DNA of 64,000 nt from Drosophila miranda (taxonomy: Eukaryota > Arthropoda > Insecta > Diptera > Drosophilidae). Position numbers and translations under genes: made by a program. The number at the start of each line of letters is the position of its first letter. The stretch's first letter is position 1. Of this stretch, positions 38,701-49,305 are shown piece by piece. The stretch spans positions 11,036,001 through 11,100,000 of the forward strand of contig NC_046675.1 of assembly GCF_003369915.1 (NCBI RefSeq), given 5' to 3'. Under the pieces are notes generated by a model. That model was not told the DNA's origin, made no database searches, and saw nothing but the letters and a program-made list of their open reading frames with translations.

Positions 38701-41700
38701 TCCAGCCATCCATCTCCCCCTGCCGCCTGCCCCCTGCCCAGGGCAGAGCCGCCCCCTCATCGGGCTTTGGTGTATGCGAGACGTAACAAAAACATTTCGT
38801 TTTATCATTAAATTTTCATGACCACGTTCGTGTATATGCGCCGGTGCCCCCAGCCGCCTCATCAGCCTTGGGTCCTGCCTTGATGGAGGGCGGGTGCACA
38901 CCCCACCATGCACATATCATACCAACGTACAGATACTAACAGCCCCCGTAATGTCCGTGAGTCAATTATGTTCTCTGGCTGTATGTGTGCGAGAGTTTTT
39001 TTTGCCAGAGACTTTAATTTTTGAGCTTCCCCTAACTACCATAATGGGACTGGGGGGGGAGGCCTGTGAGCACTGTGGGGCCTGGGCCGGGTGGGGTGGC
39101 CGTCGCACTTGACCCTGTGGGAGGGGGTGGCTAGCACTAGCGAGCTTTTATCTGAACCAGGGGTTGTTCGCCAGCAGCTCTTCGGCAGCGGCTCGAGTCA
39201 AGTGCAGAAACGTGTGCCTACATGTTGATTGTGGCAACACACCATTCAAAATACTCGTATCTAAAGGAAAGGCAATGCCGTGCAACATTACGGGTCTAAG
39301 CACACACGCAGCATAATTTGTATTCACGCTTTTATAATTTTATTGATTTTTCCGCTCTGTCTGGCAAAGGGCCTCGTGCGGACAGCTGACGAATTTCCCA
39401 GCATTGAGTTTTGGCTCTCAGTTTCTGTTTCTCCTCGCACTGTGGCCCCACACTGTGGCTGTGGCACTATTTGGTTTCCTTTTCATGTTATGCGGCAACC
39501 CCAGGAAAAGGAGCAGCTTCCGACTGGCTCAATTAGTCGACAGAGCATTCATATTTTATGCAGCTTCCACCGCAGTAAATTATGGCAGGGCATGAGGGAA
39601 GGCGAGGGCAGGCAACTTTAGTTTCTGCTCTATGCCGCATTATTAATGTACCGCCTGGGGCTCGACCTGCTTCGGGCTGCAGGTGCTCCGACCGGAGACG
39701 ACTGTCTTCACATGAAATATTCAGTTCAAGCAGCTTTAAGATGAGCGATGAGCATTTCTCTGACGACTTTGAATGGATGCCCGAATGGAAATTCAATCTA
39801 CTGCTGACGCCAGACAACAAAGTGCACTTTCGCTAGCTCCAAAATGGGATTTTCCGACAGCGAAATAGAGTAAAGGAAATTCCCAGCATTCAGAGGCTTA
39901 GAGTTTCACCCACTTCATCGCCAAGATGATCCTCGACTTTTGCCGCTTTCGGTTCCCGCTGCCATGGGAACACTCGCAGCCTGCTGCTGCCATACACATT
40001 CTCCACAGGAAGACCCCAACAACAAGGCTCGGGCTGTTTGCTTTCCCTGCGGAAAAGGGGAATGAAATTACATTCAATTTTTTTGTTCTGTTTCTGGCTG
40101 CCCTCTCTGCGGGGGCGTGGACGGTGTGGTGGGTGTGCCGCCGTCGTCTGTCTGACGAGGTAATCAGCGTTAAATAAAATTTTATTTTCCTGAAGGGTAA
40201 GACATAAAAAATGCGATACAATATAGCAAACATTCTGGTCCCGACCTGGCCCGGCCCGGCCCGGCCCAGCCCGGCCTGTTTGCATTCACAATGAGATGGC
40301 AGGAAAAATTACAGACATTTTTGGGAGCTTTGCCAGGGCAACAGATATTCTGTTTTATGTATATCATTAAAATTAATAATCTAGAGAAATGTCCTCTGCT
40401 GATTTTTGAGGGGATAGTGCGGTGTGGGTGTGGGTGCGGGTGCGGGGTGGTGCTTGCTTAAATAAACAGCAAATAAAATATATCATAATATTTATGGTAA
40501 GCCGCATTTCTCACGCTGCCTGCCACTTGACAAAAGGCAGTGGAAAATCCTCACAAGTGTTCGACCTCCCCAACCCCCTAGATGGCAACCCAAACCCTCC
40601 TTTGACGGGGCTTGTAAAACTCCTCGCAAGTGTTGTAAGCTGCTTTGTTCAAGTGGCGGCCTTGCGAAGGGTTGCTGCGGCAAAGTTCTGTTATATCCAC
40701 ACTTCTGGGTCTGGGCCTGGCCTGGGTCTGGGTCTGAGGAGGGGTCCCATTCGACAGTGTGATACAAGAGTTTACCAGACCATTCTCTTGTGTTCGATTC
40801 TATCGCAACCTTTGCTGCTCTCTGGCTATATGGGTGGTTCGCTGAGGCGTGTGCGCATATTTGTGGTACTCTCACAGTCCCACAACCCAATTGTAAGTAT
40901 CTAATGAACTGTGGCCAGCTAATGAGGCGCCACCTCACCTTGTGCCTGCCACTCCGGATCGATTTACTTGCAGCCTTAGCCCCCTTTTCGACTGCCAAGT
41001 GTTTTCTTGGTGACATTTCTGTTTCAAGTTTAATTGTCTTGTCTTGTATCGATTGCCTTTGTACTGGGTTAACAGAACCAACCGGCCCAGGGGCTAGCGC
41101 CTTTGTTAATTGCAAAAGTTTCGAAAACGAAAACGGAAAATGGAAAACGGAAAATGCAAAACGGAAAATGCCCATTTTAAGGTCCACAAAAACCCTCTCC
41201 GGCAAAGACAAAATGTGTCCGTGTCCGCAACCCTCTTCAGAGGATGGCTCCCTGCTTTTATTGTTGCTCTGGCCGATGCTGATGTGCTTTTATCAACTCC
41301 CAGCGGACCAGCAGCCACTTAGCCCGAGGATCCATTTCAAAACTTCCTCGTATACTGGTATTCATGGAAATACAGAGGAGAAAACAAAAGGCAGCGCTGA
41401 GCCGCCATTTTGGCTCTGATGCTCTGATGGGGACCGTGGGGCGTATGAGCATCGTGGCACTCTTCGTGGGGATGCCTATATATCAAAACATTAACTGGGC
41501 GGATCCGGGTGGAGCCTGGAGCCCCAACTACGCACAATGGGAGTTGTCTACAATAAAGGGAGTGACTCTCAAAATGTTATTTTTCTCGCCGAGTGCGAGT
41601 GCGTGTCTAATGTGCGTGTCTTTCGCACACATGTGCACTTTTGCTCGTCCTCGACAAAGCCTCCCTAACGTGGTCAGCTTCTAGCCTCGGATTACAAATT

Positions 41701-44100
41701 GATTTGCACATAAATTACTTGGACCTGGAGCATTTATGGCCCTTTGTATGTACCGAGAAAATAAATTACCTTTATGTTCATACTAAGACGTTTTCCATTC
41801 GACAGTTAATTCTCTCAGGGTCCACAAGTTTTAGCCAGGCACATACAGTATATATAGTTTTTGATTAATAGTAGAGACTGTTCTGTCCTGTCCTGTCCCT
41901 CTATCAAATTGCTAATTTCAAGCATCGAAAATCCAGAATTCAGAAAATGTAACCATTTGTAGCCGTGCAAATGCGGAGCAATCAACAACACCATCAGCGC
42001 CCGGTTTACGACTTTTGATGTCGCTACTCCTGCTCCTGTTCCGTGTCCTACCCTGCCTGTGGAATCGCCCCCCTTTCTGCCTCTGATGGCTCAATGTTCG
42101 CAACCCTCGAGAAGCAGGCCTGTTCGTAGTCCTGGCCCGGCTATGGCTCCGGGTCCCGGGCACACTTTTATCAGACAGCATCAAGACAAATGCGTTACTT
42201 GTTTCTCGTTTAGCTTATTACGAGCTACCTTCCTGCCAGCCTTTGTTTCTGGCGTTTCCATCCCCTCAGGCAGTGGCTGGGTCTGGGTCTGGGTCTGGGG
42301 CTGAATCTGGATCTGGATCTGAGGCTGTGGTGGCTGGGATGATGTGGAAGTGGAAGTGGTTGGTGCGCCCCCTTTGTTTTGACATGAAACCGCTATGAAC
42401 ACATCAGCGCTACAAACGCGTCTACAAGGCAAACAATCTAATGACAACGGCGCTCTCTTGTTTGTATTCGTGTCGTGGCTGCCTATGTTTGTGTGTGAAA
42501 TTTATATTTATTGCCTTCATTATGCAGCAGCCGCACTACCAGGCAAAATTTCTGCTCTGTGGCAGGTGGCAGGCGCATGGTCGGTGGCTGGCTGATGGTG
42601 CCTTCACATTGATGAACCCGAACTAGACCCGAGCCAAGGCGAGAGTTGTAATGATTTAATGGGACAACCGACACAAATTTGATTAGTCTGCGCAATCTAA
42701 TAAAGAAATCTGCTTGCGTTTCTTGCCTAATTGTTTGTCAATTGCTGGCCACAAGAAAGTATGACACCATCTGCAGCCAGCACAGAGATCGTTAAGTCAT
42801 TTGTGCCTTGACTATGGCTATTGATGGGTTCAAGAGGGCCGAATAGTGCAGAAAGTACACGAAATGGCAAAGAAATTATTAATTAAAGGAGTATATTACG
42901 GTGCCTTCCCTAGAATTTGAATCATTCTGAACTTGCAGTATTATATAATCTAAGAATATTATGGATCTTCTTCGACTTCGATGTGTAACATAGCCGATGG
43001 TTACACATCGCCCATGGTTCACGTTAAAACACTTCAACAATCCCTAAAGTTCTTCGGTATCATCGTTTCGAGAAATAACTCTATACATTAGCCCCAAGTG
43101 TTCCATTAATTTCAAAAGAAACCCTATATAAAATATGACAATGACGAGATTTACGAGATACTGAGATAAGAAAAGTCATCCGATCCGTGGTTAGTTCTTG
43201 ATTTAACATGAAAGAAAGTTCCTCATAGAGGAGCTAATATTCTATCGGAAATGTAACTAATTCTTATGCCAACTCGAAGTTTGAATAAAGGGCCATAACT
43301 ATTTAATAACTCTACTTAAAACAAAAAACATTTTGATCGACTGTCGACGAATACCAAGTGAGTTTTTCGCTAGATTTGGCTTTCTATTGGCCATGGCACC
43401 TGGTTTGCCCTCGTTCGTGTTACATAAGAAGGCGCTCTAGCAGCTCACGAGGTAGACAGCCTAACGAAGACTGTTCCATTCCCGTTCGTTCCGTTGCGTT
43501 TCGTCCATTCAGTGAAAAGCGAACCTACGAGAGTCTCATTTTTGGGCCATAAATAAATTGTGTCTACCCTGTGAAATGTGGCAAGTGTCGAGGCCCACAC
43601 ACCCGGACACACAGACACATACACCTTATACAGTATATACAAATGTGATACGCTATATATATAGATATAGGTATAGCAAAGGACAGCGCTGGGAGGGAGG
43701 AAGGAGGCGATGACGAGCACGAGCACGAGGACGAAACTCTTTGCACAGAACTGCTATTCTGCTGTAGTGTTTGCTGGCGAGATGTTGTTTAATTTTAATT
43801 ATATGCAGTTTTAGAGGCGTCACGTTATGTAAGCACTCGAAATAAATGACAGAGGCACTCGCTGGGGGGCAGGGAAGGGGGCTGTTGGCTGGTGGCTGGT
43901 GGCTTACCTGTGTCGCTCGGTGTGATATTGCTGAGGCGATGGGTGAGGAAACCGCGCAAATTGGAGACAACTCGCTGGGGCGAGTTTGGCCCGCTGCCAA
44001 TCGAGAAGCTACGCAATTTGGAGAACAGGGCGGCAGACTCCGCGCCACTGCCCGCGGCGCTGCTGTTGCCCTCGTTGGACGCCACGTTCGCTCCGTGCAC
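20927..44100 (-). CDS. ChAT: Choline acetyltransferase, non-AUG (GTG) start, 8 coding exons
   Basis: Makes acetylcholine from choline and acetyl-CoA in cholinergic neurons. Exons on the minus strand: 43908-44100, 27591-27670, 26210-26401, 22353-23114, 21885-22295, 21637-21783, 21369-21569, 20927-21124; about 727 aa. Exon 1 ends in phase 1 (GACACAG/GTAAGC), joining ..NITPSDTG to WRDSILSIPKKWL in exon 2. Carnitine/choline acyltransferase signatures: LPKIPVPPLEETMADY (exon 3), YYYWLNDMYM (exon 4), the catalytic EMIHGGG (His about 391), YGKTFIKSCQVSPD, QLALQLAHYKLYGRLVATYE, FLLSTSQ and YGCSYNPQPE. Exon 1 has no in-frame ATG: the codon at 44098-44100 is GTG, an in-frame TGA lies 30 bases upstream, and the first in-frame ATG is in exon 3. 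D. melanogaster ChAT is reported to start at GUG, so I place the start there. Intron 1 (16 kb) holds VAChT; intron 3 holds two plus-strand genes. Confidence 0.93.
23376..23383 (+). promoter_or_regulatory. TATA box of nested chitin-binding gene 1
   Basis: TATAAATA lies about 33 bases upstream of a TCAGT initiator (23407-23411). The 5' UTR would be about 77 bases. Confidence 0.75.
23486..24223 (+). CDS. Secreted chitin-binding (CBM14-like) protein nested in ChAT intron 3
   Basis: Exon 1 is 7 bases (23486-23492, ATGAAAG). A 78-base intron leads to exon 2 at 23571-24223; product 219 aa. The signal peptide MKVFALALLCLAAVAQA is followed by a single cysteine-poor peritrophin-like domain: C-ARGEIGIRWPS, then EYYVCQG, IHCPAGEVFSF and QQCASP. 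The rest is low complexity: a His/Glu run (about residues 135-160, ELHELHEHHEHEH) and a Pro/Ala/Lys tail of KKPAVP/KKPVAP-type repeats, likely a matrix-embedding or cross-linking segment. It is transcribed against ChAT between ChAT exons 3 and 4 and has its own TATA and initiator. Probable role: cuticle or peritrophic-matrix structure. I do not assign a gene name. Confidence 0.85.
24224..25203 (+). other. Spacer between the two nested genes
   Basis: No gene seen. It contains an AATATAAA-like poly(A) site for gene 1 near 24298, a GA run at about 25015-25038 and a (GCGTTTG)n run at about 25083-25108. Confidence 0.5.
25204..25210 (+). promoter_or_regulatory. TATA-like box of nested gene 2
   Basis: CATAAAAAGG about 34 bases before a TCAGT initiator (25236-25240), with a second TCAGT shortly after. 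Confidence 0.65.
25293..26070 (+). CDS. Secreted Cys-rich, Thr/Ala/Pro mucin-like protein nested in ChAT intron 3
   Basis: Exon 1 is 10 bases (25293-25302, ATGAAAACCG). A GTAAGC...AAAG intron of 85 bases leads to exon 2 at 25388-26070; product about 230 aa. The signal peptide MKTVIFVLAAIVAVNAQ is followed by a domain with eight cysteines within about 80 residues (NTCSR, VVCPKAGIKLPNY, FYQCGS, SCATENYF, QTCGPCDS, TICS, ATCVP), a divergent peritrophin-type pattern. The C-terminal 140 residues are Thr/Ala/Ser/Pro-rich (TTAAPTTEAPSTTS), a typical O-glycosylated mucin domain, ending PPTVQSAPA. Its 3' end stops only 140 bases from ChAT exon 3 on the opposite strand. Confidence 0.85.
26150..26155 (+). 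terminator. Polyadenylation signal of nested gene 2
   Basis: AATAAA 80 bases after the stop and 55 bases before the minus-strand ChAT exon 3 boundary, so the two transcripts nearly abut. Confidence 0.75.
27671..31690 (-). other. ChAT intron 1, proximal part
   Basis: Non-coding intron between ChAT exon 2 and the presumed end of the VAChT transcript. It contains a (CA)n tract at about 28083-28115 and short CCAT-type repeats. No reading frame here has convincing codon use or splice context. Confidence 0.6.
28083..28115. repeat. CA dinucleotide microsatellite
   Basis: Near-perfect (CA)n run inside ChAT intron 1, starting after an interrupted ACACACACGC. Confidence 0.85.
31691..35611 (-). other. 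VAChT: Probable long VAChT 3' UTR
   Basis: About 3.9 kb of AT-rich, gene-free DNA directly after the VAChT stop. It shifts sharply from the more GC-balanced intron sequence on its left. Several minus-strand AATAAA signals occur (for example 32698-32703). Its left end (near 31995-32015) shares the string AGTTTTCATTTTTGG with the distal end of the ChAT 3' UTR (near 19580-19596). Extent is inferred from composition only. Confidence 0.35.
35612..37354 (-). CDS. VAChT: Vesicular acetylcholine transporter, intronless CDS inside ChAT intron 1
   Basis: Proton-coupled antiporter that loads acetylcholine into synaptic vesicles; SLC18 family of the major facilitator superfamily. A single exon encodes 580 aa (MASFQIPVIN...). 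After a cytosolic N-terminus with WEKIQEPVNQRR come hydrophobic helices starting at LILVIVSIALLLDNMLYMVIVPIIP (about 33-57). Conserved segments follow: GLLFASKAIVQLMVNPFSG, GLIDKIGYDLPM, ARSLQGAGSAFADTAGLAMIADRF and YGSIYAIADISYSIAYAVGP, fitting 12 membrane segments. The cytosolic tail (about 460-580) has Gln/Tyr/Gly-rich repeats and a run of 14 Gln before SQSRGPGAPANPFRQGF. It is on the same strand as ChAT and lies wholly in its first intron, the conserved cholinergic gene locus arrangement. The 173 bases upstream of its ATG contain no other ATG. Confidence 0.96.
37355..43907 (-). other. ChAT/VAChT shared intron region
   Basis: Non-coding DNA between the ChAT leader exon and VAChT. It holds simple repeats: GTTGTA/GTTGCT at 37637-37676, GGAGT-type at about 38248-38292, GGCCC at about 40246-40276 and GGTCTG/GGATCT at about 42268-42325. 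Neural enhancers are expected here but I cannot point to one. The VAChT leader acceptor is probably within about 37420-37520; two weak AG sites (37518, 37431) are possible. Confidence 0.5.
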
Positions 44101-44491
44101 TAGGATCCTTTTCCAAATGGGGTTTTTTCAGAGCCTTTTCAAGCGCGCGCGACTTTCTTCCAAGGATTCTTGGGCCGACTTTTCGTTTGACGCGCTGTTA
44201 TGTAAAACGAGGGAAACGCTCGCGCCAATCCACACACCGAACACACTGACACTCTACCCGTTCACCGTTACCACACCGTGCGGCGGGGGGGAGACACACA
44301 ACAAGAAGCAAAAATCTCTCTGGCAGCACCACCAAAGGACAACGACAGACAGACAACGACTACGAGGCAGCAACGTGCGTTGTATCGTCCGGGCAGGAGC
44401 AAAGGTAACTTCTGTCTGGCACTGGCGCTGGCTCTGCCGCTGCTGCTGCTCGGCTCTGCTTTGCTTTGCTGCTCTGCCCTGCTGCTCTCTG
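43908..44491 (-). promoter_or_regulatory. ChAT: ATG-free cholinergic leader exon
   Basis: Scanning the plus strand for CAT shows none from 43908 to 44491, so the transcribed strand has no ATG for 584 bases; the first is at 44492-44494. The segment ends at the strong ChAT exon-1 donor. A TCAGTGTG initiator-like site sits at about 44243-44249, but the start site could also be further upstream. This is probably the leader shared by ChAT and VAChT messages. Confidence 0.55.
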
Positions 44492-44494
44492 CAT

Positions 44495-47400
44495 ACACCG
44501 TTATTTTGTCGGTATTCAGCCTGGAATGTCTGAGGCGTCTCCGTCCGCTGCCCCTGGCCCGCAAACTGTGAGCTTTCCACGGCGCAGGATACGACGCATG
44601 CGCCTCCAAGGGGCAGTCAACCAATTGGCTGAGCTCTGGCGGAGCTGCCTCCGCGGACTGCCCGCCTCGCCCGTGTTCCCAGGCACATTACTCTCGCCCA
44701 GTTGAGCACATTTGAATACATTTGTATTCGCGCGAGGCGAAGAAAATCAATTTCTCTCAAACATTCGTACCTGTCTGTCCACTCTCCTCAGCTCTGGCTC
44801 AGGTTATTCTCAGTTCTTTTCTTTACTTGTATTTCCTTTTCTTCTCTATACTGTTCCTATGCGTGTTTTGGGCTTCAGTTAATCGTAGCATACATTTTGG
44901 GGCTTATGTAAGGCAGGTGTGGGTGTGTGTGTGTGTGTGGGAGTTGGTAGATTTTCTTCTTTGGCCCAAAAGAAATCACAAACACAATGTAATTATTTAA
45001 CAACAACAAGCCAGTACTGTCAGGACGATTTCTTTGTTAATTCCAGCAATTGCCCAAACAATAAACACCAATTTCTCTTCCGACAGTCTCTATACTTAGA
45101 TTCACATGTACTTACAAGTACCTCTCAAGTGCCTCGAACAATGGACTTGGACTCGGACTCGGACTCGGACTCAGACTCGGGACTCGGACTTGGACTTCTG
45201 ATTAATATCTGGCGAGGACTGCAATGCAGAGACGGTGTCCCAGTCTTTTGTTATATTTTTGGGCAACACCAGCAACGCAACTGTCACACAATTTGCCAAT
45301 TTCATTGTCATTTATCATCTGACAGGCACTTTCTGCAATTTATCAAGACTTAACTTGTGCTCCCCGGTTCAAAGGCCACGTATTTACGCCGAGATGAGAC
45401 TTTTGTGTTTTGTGTTCCGGTTCGCCATAACACGGCGAATATAATATTCATTGGCAGATGAAAAAATTGCATTACAAATGTATTCAGTCCGTTCTTTCAG
45501 TTTGCTGTTTTCTCGCACCTTTTTTTTGCCTCCTGCCACACTTTGCTGTTGCTTTTGTCTACATCTCTGCTGTCTTTTGTCGCCAACTCTTTTCTCTCTA
45601 TTGCTTTCATTTTTTATGCGAAAAACTTTTTAAAAAGCGGTTTATAATTTATTCACTGCCTTGGGAAGTTTCTGTAGGTGATTGGGGCGTTTGGCATTCA
45701 GTGGGACAGAAAGGATACTGTTTAAAGTTAAAGCCAAGAAGCGAGTTATACATTTATGTATCTGATAAAGATATGACCTACAGTTAAACTACTATTCTCT
45801 TCACAATAATTAGTACTTATCAATATAAATGGTGATCTATCGGACAGAGATTCATAAGATGCATATTTGTATTCATTTACTTAGAGCTTTAGCTGTACTC
45901 CCACTCGTTCTCCATTGATTGATTCACTTGTATGGCTTTGATGTATCCAGTTTTACATTTTCATTCAGGATGTACTGTCATTGATTCGCTTTGAGTGCCA
46001 CCAATTTCCTACTGCAAATGAGGCTAGCACCTAAGCTGGAAGTCATGTCAAGGTTATATCAGTTTTATTGATTGATTATTGAACGGAAGTGCATAGAAAT
46101 GACTCCCCCGACGGCTTTAAGACGAATCTCCACTCAAAGTTCGCCTCTTCTTTTAAAAGTTTTCTTGTCTTTGAGGAATTGCTCCTAAGAACCTTTAAAA
46201 TCCATCCACGTATAAGCAATTACGTGTGTAAAATTCTTGCTAAAACTAGTATTTTTTCATTTCCTTTTTCTTTTCTGGTGCTTTTTTGAGGTAACTTTTA
46301 ATGCAGTGCCACAGCAGCAGCAGCAGCGATCGATATGAGCCGCGGCAGCGGAAAGTTGTAGAAGTCTGCTCCTCTCCGGTTCTCCTTCTCAAAGGTAAAT
46401 CAAGGTGTGCCCTGGCCCGGCAGTGTGCGTGTCGTGGGTTGTGTGGGCTGTGGGTGTGGGCGTACGAAAGTGGGCGTGGGTGGGTGTGCCTCCTGCGGAT
46501 GTTTGCACGGCGGCTTAAATATAAAAACACTATATGGTGGGGCCAAATTATATAGCACAGCCATCATCAGCGTCGCCGTTTCTGAGTCTCAGGCTCTGGC
46601 TCTGCCTCTGGCTGAGTCGGGCCAACGTACTTTGGGTTACTCAAAGTGGTTGAAAACAAGGTTGTTACTGGCCCGCGGCGCGGTACGTGGTACGCACCAC
46701 CCACTCGCCCATCCGGCAGGCAGGCCAGACCCAGAAAAATGTCTACAGGGCACGCAAGGCAAACGAGCTAAAAAGAAATGGCAAGAAGAAAGGCAACCTC
46801 GTCAAGGGCCCACAATAGACCAAACAAAGCCAACTTTTCCACAGGTACACAAAAAACACCAAGAACTGAAACAACGAGTAATGGTCAGAGGTGGATGGTC
46901 TATATATAGAAAAATTGCGACTTCGTATCCGTAGTCGATTTGCACAGCACTTAAACTTAATTCAATTTTAATTTACAGCTAATTGTTTGACCCCGAGAGA
47001 TGTCCCGTCATTTGTCATAGCTGGGACTGGGACGGGGACTGCGATTAATTAATATTCCGCGGGCCAAGTGGAGCAGCAGACAATTGAAATGTGACACCGA
47101 GAGGTGACTGAAAGTCAACGGAAAACGCTAGTCCCAAGATGCTCCGCTCCGGGCAATCGAAACTGTCAACTCATAGTGAAATAACGCTGGGCGGTCCTGG
47201 GAAGAGACTTCAAAGCGATACTTGGCCCAATTATGAACCCCTAACCGATCCCAGTCCAACGTGAAACCAGAACAACAATTTCCATGCCCTAATATTTATT
47301 TTCAATTAGGAATTCGCTCATCCCCGGAAAAGTGGTATAATGCCGGGCATACTCGCACTTGTAATGCGTACGCCTTTGGCCAATTAGAGGATGGGGTTAG

Positions 47401-48712
47401 ACTGGCATCTGCTTGGATGTAAACGAGCCATCACCACCACCACCAGCACCAGCAGTGGCCCCACTCCCACTATCCAACCACCACCGCTTCCAACAACAGC
47501 ACGAGGAAGAAAAAACAGAAACAAAAACAACACTTACACATGAAGGAAAGGCTTTCGAGGTCCGAGACTTTAGATACCCTTGCACGTCACATTACATGGT
47601 TCTTATGGCAGTTATAAGTCCAGAAGATACGTGCTTTCACTTACATTTTATCATTAATATGATAATAGTTGATTTAAATATATTTCATATTTAAATTAGT
47701 TAAATTTCCTTCGAATTTGAATATATTTCTTTCAAATTTAATATATTTTTTAAAACTATTCTTCGAAGGTTGGTATTTAAAAGCCGAAAATATGGGTGTA
47801 TTTTTTACACTGGTTTTTTCTCTGAGTGTAAGTGACTTATCAACTATCGCTGCAATATATTTAATACACCGATCTCTGGAGGCATACAAGATTAAAGATA
47901 CAAATAAATAGCTGCATCTCGGATACAAACGTCTCGTAAAAATCGGAATACTCTTTATAAGGGTTTCAGAACAACACTTGTAAAATATCACGCTGCGCCT
48001 TAGGGTCTGGGTTTGGCCAAGGTAAGCCGCCTTCGTCTTCATTCCACTCCCCGCCGTGCACCATCCCCACCCCGCACTCACACCCTCTCCAGGCCACCCT
48101 CCCCTCGTTATATTCTATCGATTTTTATACCGTTAGCATGTCTGCTAGATCTACGTGGATACGTGTGGGTTTTTGTGTATTTTTGAATATCTACATATCT
48201 TCCCCGGAAAAGTGTCTGTGGGTGGGGCACGCTATCAGGAGCCGGGGATCGGGGGTATAGCAGTTTATTCGTAATAAGAGCTAACTGTAAATGGTTTAAA
48301 TCTTGCAGGACCGCGCCACGCATATGCACACGAGTATATTGGACCTGGCCTAATTGGATTGCTCCAACCGCAGCGCACGGAACATCCTGTGCCAGAGCCA
48401 GTAGCCCATCCTGCCCGTATTCCATATCCCCTGTCTACTGTCTCCTGTCAGAGGTGGTTTAAATTTATATTTACCTTAAAATATTTCCACTGCCGGCGTC
48501 TGCTGGCTTGATGGCTTCATATTGCCGTTGATCCTTTCAGTGTCTGCTGATATTGACAGCCTGATAGACAGCAGGATACCTGCCAGGGCTGCCGCCTCTG
48601 CTGTGGGTTGGGCTCGGATTTTGTTGTGGTTCGTGGCTGTTGGTGCTGTCATTGCCAGTGTCTGGATTGTGTCTCTAGCTGGGGCGGCAGCTCCCCCGGG
48701 GCGCAACATTTG
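44495..48712. other. 5' flank of the cholinergic locus
   Basis: No gene seen. It has a GGACTC hexamer repeat at about 45146-45192, T-rich stretches (45480-45640) and an AT-rich patch (47640-47960). Given the position this is likely promoter-distal regulatory DNA for ChAT/VAChT. Confidence 0.4.
45146..45192. repeat. GGACTC hexamer minisatellite
   Basis: About seven imperfect copies of GGACTC/GGACTT upstream of the cholinergic promoter region. Confidence 0.8.
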
Positions 48713-49305
48713 ATGGCAGCCACATCCACATCCACAAACGAGAGCCAACCATCTCCCGCTGCGGCAAAGTTCATTCTAGACTCGATTCTGAACGGTGTCA
48801 AGAAACGGTTGCCAAAAGAAAAACAACTCATGATAGGTACTCAGAAGTTGATTATGTCTTCGGAGATTCTGCAGGTGAGACAGCAGTCGAAATCTAAGCT
48901 TTTCTTTAAGGTTAAAACATTGTGAAATGGATGGAATTTGAAATCTATCTTAATATTGAAGCAAGTAAAAGAGTGATTGATGTTGAAGTGGAATGAAGGA
49001 GAATTGTGATTGACAGAAGGTAAATGCTTTAATAGCAACATTGAACTAAATGAAATATTAATGGAAACGGAGAATGTTTGCTGGAAAGTAGAAACACGAA
49101 GGTAACTAAATATTTTTCTGATATGATTTACAAGACATGTCGAGAAGTCGGACCGAGAGCTGTCGGTGTGATGGACCAGTCTCTGAATATTTTATGTGCG
49201 GAAAACAACAGGAAGATGCTTTTATCAATGGATAATAAATGCTTTACTGGCAGGAAGTTCCCGACAAAATGTAACCAATCCATACTGACTGAATCACAGA
49301 CATAG
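48713..49305 (+). other. Candidate two-exon small gene or relic (about 110 aa)
   Basis: An ATG at 48713 opens 54 codons without low complexity (AAAKFILDSILNGVKKRLP, EKQLMIGTQKLIMSSEILQ) ending at a CTGCAG/GTGAGA donor (48874). An acceptor TTTACAAG at 49127-49134 would join in phase 0 to 56 codons (TCREVGPRAVGVMDQSLNI, ENNRKMLLSMD) ending in TAG. The join reads smoothly as an alpha-helical basic protein. I recognise no family. Codon use is only weakly fly-like and no promoter is obvious, so chance is not excluded. Confidence 0.2.

Noticed and set aside
48476-48748. Minus-strand Ala/Pro-rich frame near 48.6 kb
   Set aside because: No splice sites, promoter or family motif; composition explains the open frame.
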